From JBFAPK01 sp040676675 (GTDB lineage Bacteria; Actinomycetota; Actinomycetes; Mycobacteriales; Micromonosporaceae), in assembly GCF_040676675.1 (NCBI RefSeq), contig NZ_JBFAPK010000019.1, positions 89,018-153,017 of the forward strand: a stretch of 64,000 nt of DNA. Reading direction: 5' to 3'. Below are positions 17,315 to 25,314 of this stretch, piece by piece. Positions within the stretch are counted from its first letter, which is position 1. Every line of letters begins with the position of its first letter. The notes beneath the pieces were generated by a model. It was not told where the DNA came from. It searched no databases and was given only the letters and a program-made list of their open reading frames with translations. A program made the position numbers and the translations under genes.

Positions 17315-18004
17315 ATGACGAGCGGCGTGCATCCGGAGTGCGGCCTCGACGCCGTGTCCCTGCTGGCCGACCCGGTGCGCCGGGCGGCGTACCAGGCGGT
17401 GGTGGCGGCCAGCGGGCCGGTCGGGCGGGACGAGGTGGCGGCCGCCCTCGACGTGGGCCGTACCCTGGCCGCCTTCCACCTCGACAAGCTGGTCGCCGCC
17501 GGGCTGCTGGCGGTTTCCTACGCGCGGCGCTCGGGGCGTACCGGTCCGGGCGCGGGACGGCCGGCGAAGCTGTACCGGCGTGCGGCGGGCGAGCACGTCG
17601 TGACCGTCCCACCCCGCGCCTACCGGTCGGCCGCGGAACTGCTCGCCGAGGCGGTCGAGCGGGCCGGCGCCGAGGAGACGCTGTACCGGGTGGCCCGCGC
17701 GGCGGGAGAGTCGTCCGCCGCCGCCGCCGGCGACGCGGTCGCGGGCGACGTGCCGGGGCTGCTCGCCGAGCGGGGCTACCAGCCGGTTTCCGACGGTACG
17801 GCCATCCGGTTGCGCAACTGCCCCTTCGACCGGCTCGCCGAGCAGTTTCCGCCGCTGGTCTGCGGGATGAACCTGGCGCTGATCGAGGGGGTCCTGGCCG
17901 GCGCCGGCCGGGACGACTGGCGGTCCCGGCTCGACCCGATCCCGGGTCACTGCTGCGTGCTGATCGAGCCGCCGGACGGGACATCTAAAAACAATTCTGA
18001 TTGA
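17315..18004 (+). CDS. HTH transcriptional regulator with C-terminal cysteines (SufR-like)
   Basis: A 229-residue regulator. Residues about 10-85 form a winged helix of ArsR/DeoR type (DPVRRAAYQAVVAA, then LDVGRTLAAFHLDKLVAAGLL). The C-terminal part has NCPFDRLAEQFPPLVCGMNLALIEG and later GHCCV, a Cys spacing like that of the Fe-S regulator SufR, so an iron-sulfur or redox sensor is plausible. A TAGACT -10 element (17303-17308) ends 6 bases before the ATG and no ribosome site exists, suggesting a leaderless mRNA. Its stop codon lies inside a palindrome preceding DUF3291, a candidate target site. The ligand is unproven. Confidence 0.7.
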   Translation: MTSGVHPECGLDAVSLLADPVRRAAYQAVVAASGPVGRDEVAAALDVGRTLAAFHLDKLVAAGLLAVSYARRSGRTGPGAGRPAKLYRRAAGEHVVTVPPRAYRSAAELLAEAVERAGAEETLYRVARAAGESSAAAAGDAVAGDVPGLLAERGYQPVSDGTAIRLRNCPFDRLAEQFPPLVCGMNLALIEGVLAGAGRDDWRSRLDPIPGHCCVLIEPPDGTSKNNSD

Positions 18005-18010
18005 CTTTAG
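17985..18010. promoter_or_regulatory. AT-rich operator-like palindrome
   Basis: Half-sites CTAAAAACAAT and ATTGACTTTAG pair at 9 of 11 positions around TCTG. It is strikingly AT-rich for this genome and covers the regulator stop codon, 27 bases before the DUF3291 ATG. TTGACT at 18001-18006 could be a -35 element inside it. It is the best candidate binding site for the upstream HTH protein. Confidence 0.5.
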
Positions 18011-18037
18011 TGTCGTCCGGGTGATTTGCTGCGCCGT

Positions 18038-18514
18038 ATGCGCTTCCACCTCGCCCAGCTCAACCTCGCCCGGCTGCGGGCACCCCTCGACGATCCGCGG
18101 CTGGCCGACTTCGTCGCGGACCTACCCGTGCTCAACGGCATCGCCGACACCGCGCCCGGCTTCGTCTGGCGGCTGCGGGACGAGGAGGCCGCCGACGCGA
18201 CCGGGCTGCGTCCCTTCGGGCCGGACGTGCTGGTCAACCTCACGGTCTGGGAGTCGGTCGACACCCTGCGCGACTACGTCTACCGCAGCCCGCACCTGGA
18301 GTCGCTGCGCCGCCGGCGCGAGTGGTTCCACCCTGACGGTCTCGAACCGCGCCTGGTGCTCTGGTGGATCCCGGCGGGGCGGCTGCCGACCCTCGCCGAG
18401 GCGCGCGAGCGCCGGGAACTGCTCGCGGCCGAGGGCCCCGGGCCGGGGGCCTTCACCCTCCGGCAGCCCTTCCCGGCCCAGGATCCGAACCAGCCGCTCC
18501 CGGACCGGCGCTGA
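18038..18514 (+). CDS. DUF3291 family protein
   Basis: A 158-residue protein of family DUF3291, related to dimeric alpha-beta barrel monooxygenase-like folds. Typical blocks are MRFHLAQLNLARLRAPLDDP, APGFVWRLRDE, LVNLTVWESVDTLRDYVYRS and WFHPDGLEPRLVLWWIPAG. No catalytic residues can be assigned. The ATG at 18038 gives the canonical N-terminus. It follows the SufR-like regulator by 33 bases, across the AT-rich palindrome, so it is probably that regulator's target. GC-poor promoter sequence separates the two genes, which argues for independent initiation. Confidence 0.8.
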   Translation: MRFHLAQLNLARLRAPLDDPRLADFVADLPVLNGIADTAPGFVWRLRDEEAADATGLRPFGPDVLVNLTVWESVDTLRDYVYRSPHLESLRRRREWFHPDGLEPRLVLWWIPAGRLPTLAEARERRELLAAEGPGPGAFTLRQPFPAQDPNQPLPDRR

Positions 18515-18580
18515 CCGGTCCAGGCGCCGGACCTGTCCCCGCCCGGCCCGCTCGGCGGGGCGGTGGGTGCTCACCGGGGC

Positions 18581-18611
18581 TTGACCTCAAGCATCCTTGA
18601 AGTATCAGGAT
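18581..18611 (+). promoter_or_regulatory. MerR/SoxR-type promoter with 19-bp spacer
   Basis: TTGACC (18581-18586), a 19-base spacer and CAGGAT (18606-18611). The spacer holds an inverted repeat ACCTCAAG-CATC-CTTGAAGT (18584-18603) with one mismatch in 8 bp, closely resembling SoxR boxes (CCTCAAG...CTTGAGG). Over-long 19-bp spacers that need DNA distortion are the hallmark of MerR-family control. The start codon is 7 bases after the -10, so the mRNA is probably leaderless. Confidence 0.6.
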
Positions 18612-18617
18612 GCCGGA

Positions 18618-19538
18618 ATGACGTTGTTCATCACCGATGCCGAGGTCGCCGCCGGACTGGACGCCCCGACCGCCGTCGTGGCGATGCGGAACGCGCTGCT
18701 GGCGGCGCACGCCGGGGAACTGGTCGCCCCGCCCCGCGCGTCCGCGCCGTTGGGCGGCGGCCGGCTGGTGCTGACGGCGGGCCACCTGACCGGCGAGTGG
18801 TACGGCTTCCGCTCCTACGACACCTTCGGCCACGCCGAGGGCGAGCAACTGGTGGTGCTGCACGATGCCGGTACCGGGCGGGTGCGCGCGGTCGCGGTCG
18901 GCGAGGAGATCGGCTCGCGGCGTACCGGGGCGCTCGGCGGGGTCGCCGTCGACGCGCTGGCCCGCCCGGACGCGGCCACGGTGGGCGTGATCGGCGCCGG
19001 CCGGCAGGCCTGGACGCAGGTCTGGGCCGCGGCGGCGGTACGGCCCCTGCGCGAGGTCAGCGTCTTCGCCCGTACGCCGGCCGCCCGGGAGCGCTTCGCC
19101 GAGCGGGTCCGGGCCGAGCTGGGCGTGCCCGCCCGCGCGGTCGGCGACGCCGGCGCGGCGGTGCGCGACCGGGACGTCGTGGTGCTCGCCACCACCAGCC
19201 CCGAGCCGGTGATCCGCGCGGCGGACCTGGCGCCGGGCACCCACGTCAACGCGGTCGGCTTCAAGCAGCACGGGCGGACCGAGTTCGGGCCGGACCTGCT
19301 CGACCGGGCCGGGCTGCTGGTCACCGACTCGCCGGCCCAGGCGCGGGCGTACGAGCCGCCGATGCTCGCGGCCGTCGGCCCGTACGCCGGGCGGTTGTGC
19401 TCACTCGGCGCCGTGCTCGCCGGCGAGCTGCCCGGGCGCGCCGACGCCGACCAGGTGAGCCTCTTCTGCTCGGTCGGGCTGGCCGGCACCGAGGTCTTCC
19501 TCCTCGACGCGCTCACCCGGGTGGCGGTACGCGGCTGA
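18618..19538 (+). CDS. Ornithine cyclodeaminase/mu-crystallin family protein
   Basis: A 306-residue NAD(P)-binding protein of the ornithine cyclodeaminase/mu-crystallin family, which includes cyclodeaminases, alanine dehydrogenases and ketimine reductases. The Rossmann glycine motif VGVIGAGRQAWTQ is at residues about 124-136. Other family segments are RRTGALGGVAVDALARPD, VLATTSPEPVI and HVNAVGFKQHGRTEF. ATG 18618 sits at the predicted transcription start of a MerR-type promoter. Substrate cannot be told from sequence. The gene stands alone, so the regulator probably lies elsewhere in the genome. Confidence 0.8.
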   Translation: MTLFITDAEVAAGLDAPTAVVAMRNALLAAHAGELVAPPRASAPLGGGRLVLTAGHLTGEWYGFRSYDTFGHAEGEQLVVLHDAGTGRVRAVAVGEEIGSRRTGALGGVAVDALARPDAATVGVIGAGRQAWTQVWAAAAVRPLREVSVFARTPAARERFAERVRAELGVPARAVGDAGAAVRDRDVVVLATTSPEPVIRAADLAPGTHVNAVGFKQHGRTEFGPDLLDRAGLLVTDSPAQARAYEPPMLAAVGPYAGRLCSLGAVLAGELPGRADADQVSLFCSVGLAGTEVFLLDALTRVAVRG

Positions 19539-19650
19539 CCTCGCCGGCCGTCGCCGCGCCCGCGCCCGGTCGGCCCGGCGGACGGCGGACGCGGGACGGC
19601 CGCGCCCCCGCGTCGGCGGGACGGTCGGTGGCGCCCGGTACCCTCGGGGG

Positions 19651-21144
19651 GTGTCTGGAACCTCCACCCCCTCGGCCGATGGCCGCCGCGTCGCCCTGTT
19701 GACCCTCGGCTGTGCCCGCAACGAGGTCGACTCGGAGGAACTGGCCGCCCGGCTGCACGCCGACGGCTGGCAGGTGAGCACCGACGGCGAGGGCGCCGAC
19801 GTGGTCCTGGTCAACACCTGCGGCTTCGTGGAGAAGGCCAAGCAGGATTCGATCCAGACGCTGCTCGCCGCCGCGGACACGGGCGCCAAGGTGGTGGCGG
19901 CGGGCTGCATGGCCGAGCGGTACGGCCGGGAGTTGGCCGACAGCCTGCCCGAGGCGCAGGCGGTGCTCGGCTTCGACGACTACCCGGAGATCTCCGCGCG
20001 GCTCGGCGCGGTGCTGGCCGGCGAGCGGATCGACGCGCACCGCCCCCGCGACCGGCGGGAACTCCTGCCGCTGACGCCCGTGGCGCGGCGCGACGGCGCG
20101 CAGCACGTCGTGCTCCCGGGCCACGGCGGCGCTCCCGCCCGCGGCGAGCTGGCGGCCGACGAGCACACCCCGGCGCACCTGCGGCCGGTGCTGCGCCGGC
20201 GACTGGAGTCCGGCCCGGTCGCCTCGCTCAAGCTCGCCAGCGGCTGTGACCGGCGCTGCGCGTTCTGCGCCATCCCGGCCTTCCGCGGCGCCTTCGTCTC
20301 GCGTACCCCGGACGAGCTGCTCGCGGAGGCCGAGTGGCTGGCCAAGACGGGCGTACGCGAGCTGGTGCTGGTCAGCGAGAACTCGACCTCCTACGGCAAG
20401 GACCTGGGCGACCCCCGGGCGCTGGAGAAGCTGCTGCCGCAGCTCGCCGCCGTCACCGGGATCGTCCGGGTGCGGGTGAGCTACCTCCAGCCGGCGGAGA
20501 CCCGGCCGGGGCTGGTCGAGGCGATCGCCACCACGCCCGGCGTGGCGCCCTACTTCGACCTGTCGTTCCAGCACTCGTCCGAGCCGGTGCTGCGCCGGAT
20601 GCGCCGGTTCGGCTCGACCGAGCGTTTCCTGGACCTGCTGGCCTCCGCCCGTGAGCTGGCTCCCGAGGCGGGGGCGCGGAGCAACTTCATCGTCGGCTTC
20701 CCCGGCGAGACCCGGCGCGACGTGGAGGAGCTGGTCCGGTTCCTCTCGGCGGCGCGGCTCGACGCGATCGGCGTCTTCGACTACAGCGACGAGGACGGCA
20801 CCGAGGCCGCCGGGATGGACGGCAAGGTCTCGGCGGCGACCGTGAAGCGGCGGTACGACCGGATCAGCGCGCTCGCCGACGAGCTCTGCTCGCAGCGGGC
20901 CGAGGAGCGGGTCGGCTCGACCGTGGAGGTGCTGGTCGACTCGGTCGACGGCGGCGTGGTGGAGGGGCGCGCGGCCCACCAGGCGCCCGAGGTGGACGGG
21001 TCGACCACGCTGGTGGCGCCGGTCACGGGCGGCGTCGACCTCGCCGCGCTGCGCCCGGGCGACCTGGTGCGGGCCACGGTGACCGGTACCGAGGGCGTCG
21101 ACCTGCTCGCCGTACCGGTTGAGATGATCTCGGCAGCGGCGTGA
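19651..21144 (+). CDS. rimO: Ribosomal protein uS12 methylthiotransferase RimO
   Basis: A 497-residue radical SAM methylthiotransferase that modifies an aspartate of ribosomal protein S12. The N-terminal UPF0004 domain has C21, C57 and C86, ligands of the auxiliary cluster. The radical SAM site CDRRCAFC lies near residues 199-206. The C-terminal TRAM domain follows YDRISALADELCSQ. The start is the GTG at 19651; TACCCT at 19639-19644 ends 6 bases before it, so a leaderless mRNA is likely. It begins the run rimO-pgsA-cinA-clgR, conserved in actinobacteria. Confidence 0.92.
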   Translation: MSGTSTPSADGRRVALLTLGCARNEVDSEELAARLHADGWQVSTDGEGADVVLVNTCGFVEKAKQDSIQTLLAAADTGAKVVAAGCMAERYGRELADSLPEAQAVLGFDDYPEISARLGAVLAGERIDAHRPRDRRELLPLTPVARRDGAQHVVLPGHGGAPARGELAADEHTPAHLRPVLRRRLESGPVASLKLASGCDRRCAFCAIPAFRGAFVSRTPDELLAEAEWLAKTGVRELVLVSENSTSYGKDLGDPRALEKLLPQLAAVTGIVRVRVSYLQPAETRPGLVEAIATTPGVAPYFDLSFQHSSEPVLRRMRRFGSTERFLDLLASARELAPEAGARSNFIVGFPGETRRDVEELVRFLSAARLDAIGVFDYSDEDGTEAAGMDGKVSAATVKRRYDRISALADELCSQRAEERVGSTVEVLVDSVDGGVVEGRAAHQAPEVDGSTTLVAPVTGGVDLAALRPGDLVRATVTGTEGVDLLAVPVEMISAAA

Positions 21145-21195
21145 GCGGGGCCGAGGGCGTGAGCGGGACGTGCGCGGGTGGGGCGAGGTGATCCG

Positions 21196-21789
21196 GTGAC
21201 GAAGGCGACCGACCGTCCGCCGGCCGCCTCGATCGGGCGGGTGCCCCTCGTCAATGCCGCCAACGCGCTCACGGCGCTGCGGTTCGTCCTGGTACCGGTC
21301 TTCGTCGGTACGGTCGTCGCGTCCGGAATGACGCATTTCGGCTGGCGGGTAGCCGCCTGCCTGACCTTCGTCTTCGCCTCGGCGACGGACCTGGCCGACG
21401 GCTGGATCGCCCGCCGGTTCAAGCTGGTCACCTCGTTCGGCAAGGTCGCCGACCCGATCGCGGACAAGGCGCTCACGGGCGCGGCGTTGGTGCTGCTCTC
21501 CTGGTACGACCGGCTACCCTGGTGGATCACGGTGGTGATCCTGGTACGCGAGTTCGGCGTGACCGCGATCCGGTTCTGGGTGATCCGGTACGGCGTGATC
21601 GCGGCCAGCCGGGGCGGCAAGATCAAGACGGCGCTCCAGATCGTCGCGATCGTCTGGTACCTCTGGCCGCTGCCCGACGTCCTGGCGGACGTCGGCCTCT
21701 GGATCATGGGCGTGGCGGTCCTGGTGACCGCCGTCACCGGTTTCGACTACGTGGTGCGCGCGCTGCGCCTGCGCCGCCGGGCGGGCTGA
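21196..21789 (+). CDS. pgsA: CDP-diacylglycerol-glycerol-3-phosphate 3-phosphatidyltransferase
   Basis: A 197-residue membrane enzyme making phosphatidylglycerol phosphate from CDP-diacylglycerol and glycerol 3-phosphate. The CDP-alcohol phosphotransferase motif is clear: DLADGWIARRF, then G and DPIAD at the correct spacing, near residues 60-90. Four to five hydrophobic helices follow. GTG 21196 was chosen because GAGGTG lies 7 bases upstream; an in-frame codon at 21178 is possible. The position between rimO and cinA supports the call, although the family also contains other phosphatidyl transferases. Confidence 0.88.
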   Translation: MTKATDRPPAASIGRVPLVNAANALTALRFVLVPVFVGTVVASGMTHFGWRVAACLTFVFASATDLADGWIARRFKLVTSFGKVADPIADKALTGAALVLLSWYDRLPWWITVVILVREFGVTAIRFWVIRYGVIAASRGGKIKTALQIVAIVWYLWPLPDVLADVGLWIMGVAVLVTAVTGFDYVVRALRLRRRAG

Positions 21790-21946
21790 CGCCGCCCCGG
21801 TGCGGGAATCGCGGGAGTCCGGCCCGCCCGAGGCTCGCCGCCCGGCGCGGAGGTTGGCTCCGCCCGAGGCGTACCGCCCCGGACCGGGTGGGTGCCGCCC
21901 CGGACCGGGTACGCGCGCCGGGCCCGCGGCATGGTCGTTGGACGTA

Positions 21947-21969
21947 CCGTCCGGCGTGACGCCGGACGG
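21947..21969. promoter_or_regulatory. Perfect 10-3-10 inverted repeat upstream of cinA
   Basis: CCGTCCGGCG and CGCCGGACGG flank TGA, 20 bases before the cinA ATG. It could be a leader hairpin or an operator; it is too close to the start for a normal terminator. Two direct copies of GCCCCGGACCGGGT precede it (about 21880-21911). Confidence 0.4.
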
Positions 21970-21989
21970 CGTGGTGAGGGGACGGTGTG

Positions 21990-22520
21990 ATGGAAGGCGA
22001 GGTTTCCCGCGGCGAGCAGCTCGGCAGCCCGGCCGCGGCGGTGGTGCACGCGCTCTCCGAGCGGGGCGAGACGCTGGCGACGGTGGAGTCGCTCACCGGC
22101 GGGCTGGTGGCCGGCACGATCGTCGACATTGCCGGGGTGAGCAGCGTCTTCCAGGGCGGGCTGGTGGTCTACGCGACCGAGCTTAAGGCGTCCCTGGCGG
22201 GCGTACCGGAGGACCTGCTCGCCGCCCGGGGCCCGGTGGACCCGGACGTGGCGATCGCCCTCGCCGAGGGCGGGCGGGAACGCTGCCGCGCCGACTGGTG
22301 CCTAGCCACCACCGGGGTGGCCGGCCCGGAACCGCAGGGCGGCAAGCCGGTGGGGCTGGTCTTCGTGGCGGTCGCCGGCCCGACCGGTAGCGAGGTACGG
22401 CGGGCGGAGTTCTCCGGCGGACGGGAGGCGGTCCGCACCGGCGCCGCCCTGGCGGCGCTGCGCCTGGTCGCCGACCGGATCCACGCCGCCCCGCCGGCCG
22501 TGCCGAGCAACCACCGCTGA
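21990..22520 (+). CDS. cinA: CinA C-terminal domain protein (nicotinamide-nucleotide amidase)
   Basis: A 176-residue single-domain CinA/PncC protein. PncC-type enzymes deamidate nicotinamide mononucleotide in pyridine nucleotide recycling. Family motifs: ATVESLTGGLVAGTIVDIAG, VFQGGLVVYATELKASLAGVP, and CLATTGVAGPEPQGGKPVGLVFVAV. The N-terminal MoCF domain of full-length CinA is absent, as in other actinobacteria. The ATG at 21990 has GAGGGG 8 bases upstream; the overlapping GTG at 21987 is an alternative. It sits between pgsA and clgR as expected. Confidence 0.88.
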   Translation: MEGEVSRGEQLGSPAAAVVHALSERGETLATVESLTGGLVAGTIVDIAGVSSVFQGGLVVYATELKASLAGVPEDLLAARGPVDPDVAIALAEGGRERCRADWCLATTGVAGPEPQGGKPVGLVFVAVAGPTGSEVRRAEFSGGREAVRTGAALAALRLVADRIHAAPPAVPSNHR

Positions 22521-22659
22521 CCGGCGCCCCGTGCCGCCGGTCGGCACCCCCGGCCGGCGGGACCCGCGGACGGCGCGGGAGGCGCCCGGCCCGGGTGACC
22601 GGGGTCACCCCGGGGCCACCCGGCCGGATTCCCGGCTCGGGTGGGATGTCGTCCGGGCT

Positions 22660-22678
22660 CGCAACGGGTACGGTTGCG
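22660..22678. promoter_or_regulatory. Inverted repeat upstream of clgR
   Basis: CGCAAC and GTTGCG, 6 bp each with a 7-base centre, 98 bases before the clgR start. It has CGC and GCG ends as ClgR sites do, but the spacing is not the CGC-N5-GCG core, so identification as a ClgR box is not supported. Confidence 0.3.
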
Positions 22679-22776
22679 GGAAGGCTTCGTGGTCCCCGGG
22701 TGATCGGCTCCGGCCGGTACGGCGGGGACCACGGCGATTCCCGGAGGTTGGATCGTTCCGGGAGGGGGAGGTGCGC

Positions 22777-23340
22777 ATGGTCCTGCTACGCCGGGTGATC
22801 GGTGACGCGTTGCGAGCCCGCAGACAGGGGCAGCACCGCACTCTGCGCGAGGTCTCCTCCGCGGCGAACGTCAGCCTGGGATACCTCTCGGAGATCGAGC
22901 GCGGGCAGAAGGAGCCGTCGAGCGAACTGCTCGCGGCCATCTGCGACGCGCTGGGTGCTCGGCTCTCGGAGCTGCTGCGCGAGGTCAGCGACACGGTGGC
23001 GCTGGCCGAGCAGATGCCGGACGTGCTGGTGACGCCGGACGGCGCGCCGGAGCGGCTCGCGGCGCGCGGCGCGGCCCGGGGGGCGAGCGAGCGGGAGTCG
23101 AGGGTGCCGGCGCTGGCCGGTGCGGGCGGTGGCGGCGCCGCCGACGCCGTCGAGCAGCCCGCCGCGCGGACCGACGCGTCGCCCCAGAAGGCGGCGGCCA
23201 ACCTGCACCGGGTGGCGACCGACGGCAAGGTCGCGGTCTCCGTACGGCAGGACTCCCCGCTCAAGGCGACCCTGCGGACGACCCGCCTGGTCCGCCCCAC
23301 CGACACCGACCGCAACCGCGACGTGGTCTGCGTGGCCTGA
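22777..23340 (+). CDS. clgR: XRE-family regulator ClgR
   Basis: A 187-residue helix-turn-helix protein. Residues about 8-65 form a Cro/C1-type HTH (TLREVSSAANVSLGYLSEIERGQKEPSS), the ClgR signature. In actinobacteria ClgR activates clp protease genes and, in mycobacteria, the downstream pspA. The C-terminal half is Ala/Gly-rich, ending in a conserved-looking RPTDTDRNRDVVCVA; ClgR is itself degraded by Clp via an Ala-ended tail. GGGAGGGGGAGG precedes the ATG at 22777; a GTG at 22771 is an alternative. Immediate linkage to pspA and a PspM-like gene matches the mycobacterial order clgR-pspA-pspM. Confidence 0.85.
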   Translation: MVLLRRVIGDALRARRQGQHRTLREVSSAANVSLGYLSEIERGQKEPSSELLAAICDALGARLSELLREVSDTVALAEQMPDVLVTPDGAPERLAARGAARGASERESRVPALAGAGGGGAADAVEQPAARTDASPQKAAANLHRVATDGKVAVSVRQDSPLKATLRTTRLVRPTDTDRNRDVVCVA

Positions 23341-23552
23341 CGCCGCTGGCGGCCTCTTCCGCGTCCGGGCCCGCCCGGGCGGGGACGTCGGCGCTGGCTG
23401 GCGGCCGGCGGGCCGGCGTAGGGTTGGTCACCGGGTGGCAGCTCCGGCACGGATCCCCTGAGGTCCCGGGTCCGGTTGGCGCCGGACTGCGACCATGGAA
23501 GCGCCGCCGCGTGGCGCGGCCGGCGCGCTGACACTGAGGGGATACCGGGGAG

Positions 23553-24416
23553 ATGGCGAACCCGTTCGTCAAGGGTTGGAAGTACCTGATGGCGCGCTTC
23601 GGCGCCGCGATCGATGAGAACGCCGATCCCAAGGTGCAGATCCAGCAGGCGATCGAGGAGGCCCAGCGCCAGCACCAGGCGCTCGTACAGCAGGCCGCCG
23701 CCGTGATCGGCAACCAGCGCCAGCTGGAGATGCGGCTCTCCCGCCAGATGTCGGAGGTCGAGCGGCTCCAGGCGATGGCGCGCCAGGCGCTGGTGCTCGC
23801 GGACCGGTCGCGCGCAGCCGGGGACGAGGCCGAGGCCACCAAGTACGAGCAGACCGCGCAGACCCTGGCGACCCAGCTGGTCGCGGCCGAGCAGTCGACC
23901 GAGGACCTCAAGACCCTGCACGACCAGGCGCTCGGCGCCGCCGCGCAGGCCCGCCGGGCCGTGGAGAACAACTCCATGATCCTCCAGCAGAAGTTGGCCG
24001 AGCGCACGAAGCTCCTCAGCCAGCTCGAACAGGCCAAGATGCAGGAGAGCGTGGCCCGCTCGCTGGAGTCGATGTCCGCGGTGGCCGCGCCCGGCAACAC
24101 CCCCTCGCTCGACGAGGTACGGGAGAAGATCGAGCGGCGGTACGCGACCGCGATGGGCCGCGCCGAGCTGGCCAGCAACTCCGTCGAGGGGCGGATGCTG
24201 GAGATTCAGAAGTCCACTCTCGACCTGGCCGGCTCGTCCCGGCTGGAGCAGATCCGCGCGAGCATGGCCGGCGAGAAGCTCGCGGCGGCGCCGGCGCAGC
24301 CGGCGGCCGAGCCCACCTCGGCCGGGGCCGACAGCGCCAGCGTCGCCCGGCTGGACGAGATCAGGGCCTCGTTGGCCAAGGAGAAGAGCACCGGCGACGC
24401 CAGCGCCGCCGGCTAG
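23553..24416 (+). CDS. pspA: Phage shock protein A homologue
   Basis: A 287-residue PspA/IM30 (ESCRT-III-like) protein that binds stressed membranes. The start MANPFVKGWKYLMARFGAAI is an amphipathic membrane helix; residues about 25-220 are a long coiled coil rich in Gln, Glu and Ala. The C-terminus adds an Ala/Pro/Ser linker and a short repeated helix (LEQIRASMAGEKL and LDEIRASLAKEK). GGGGAG lies just before the ATG at 23553. It lies downstream of clgR and upstream of a PspM-like membrane protein, forming the actinobacterial envelope-stress module. Confidence 0.93.
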   Translation: MANPFVKGWKYLMARFGAAIDENADPKVQIQQAIEEAQRQHQALVQQAAAVIGNQRQLEMRLSRQMSEVERLQAMARQALVLADRSRAAGDEAEATKYEQTAQTLATQLVAAEQSTEDLKTLHDQALGAAAQARRAVENNSMILQQKLAERTKLLSQLEQAKMQESVARSLESMSAVAAPGNTPSLDEVREKIERRYATAMGRAELASNSVEGRMLEIQKSTLDLAGSSRLEQIRASMAGEKLAAAPAQPAAEPTSAGADSASVARLDEIRASLAKEKSTGDASAAG

Positions 24417-24452
24417 GCGTTTTCCGGTCCGGCCGCTCCCCGGAGGGCACCC

Positions 24453-25238
24453 ATGGCAGACCCGCGAGCCCGACACTTCCGCCGGCTGCGCAAGCTGCGC
24501 CGCTCGGCCCGCCGCTGGAGCGTGCTCGCCGGCGGCCTGGGCGGCGCGGCAGCGGTGCTGACCCCGTACGCGGGGCTGGGGCTGCCCGACGCGCTCTGGG
24601 CGGGCGCCGCCGGCGCCAGTACCGCGCTGGCCCTGTGGCGCTGGTCCGACCTGCGGGCGCTGGCCGCGCGACCGGCGCCACCGCCCCCCGACCCGGCCCG
24701 CAGCGCCGAGCGGACCCGGGCGCGGCTGGTCAACGCGGTCGAGAGCCTGCCGGCCGGCAAGGAGGCGGTGGCCGAGGTACGCCGGCAGCGCGCCCGGTTC
24801 GCGCTGCGCGGTACCGCCGCGGCCGGCCCGTGGACGCGGCTCGACAAGGCCTCGCTCACCCTGGCCGGGCTCGCCAACCGGTTGACCGGCCCGGCCGACC
24901 CGGCGGTGCTGGAGGCGGCGGTGGCCGAGCACTCGCTGCGGGACCTCGCCGAACGGGTGGCGTCGGTGGAGCGGGGGCTGCGGCTCGCCCCACCCGACTC
25001 CCGAGCCCCGCTGGAGCAGGCCCACGGCAGCCTGGTCGCGCAGCTCGACCAGGGCGTGGCCGCGTACGAGCAGCTGGTCGCCGCCGCGGCCGGCTACGTC
25101 GCCGAGGACGGCCAGGGCCACGGCGGCGAGCACCCGGCCGTCTCCCGCCTCACCGACGCGACCGAGCTGCTGCACGGCATCGCCACCGGCCTGGCCGAGC
25201 TGCGTGCCCCGAACCGCCCGATGCGGGCGCCGAACTGA
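24453..25238 (+). CDS. pspM: PspM-like envelope stress membrane protein
   Basis: A 261-residue protein. The N-terminus is basic (RHFRRLRKLRRSARRW), then two membrane helices span about residues 25-65 with a tight turn. The rest is helical, with KASLTLAGLANRLTGPADPAVLEAAVAEHSLRDLAERV. Position 36 bases after pspA and the two-helix layout match mycobacterial Rv2743c (PspM), which tethers PspA to the membrane. The symbol rests on synteny and topology more than on motifs. CGGAGGG precedes the ATG. Confidence 0.75.
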   Translation: MADPRARHFRRLRKLRRSARRWSVLAGGLGGAAAVLTPYAGLGLPDALWAGAAGASTALALWRWSDLRALAARPAPPPPDPARSAERTRARLVNAVESLPAGKEAVAEVRRQRARFALRGTAAAGPWTRLDKASLTLAGLANRLTGPADPAVLEAAVAEHSLRDLAERVASVERGLRLAPPDSRAPLEQAHGSLVAQLDQGVAAYEQLVAAAAGYVAEDGQGHGGEHPAVSRLTDATELLHGIATGLAELRAPNRPMRAPN

Positions 25239-25314
25239 GCTTCCGGGGCGTAGGTCCGCCGCGTGCCGGAGCCTGACGCGGCGAAGGGCTGTCCGCCCGG
25301 CAGCCGCGCGTCCG

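Noticed and set aside
22660..22678. Inverted repeat before clgR as a ClgR autoregulatory box
   Set aside because: The CGC and GCG ends are separated by 13 bases rather than the 5-base core of known ClgR sites; kept only as an unassigned repeat.
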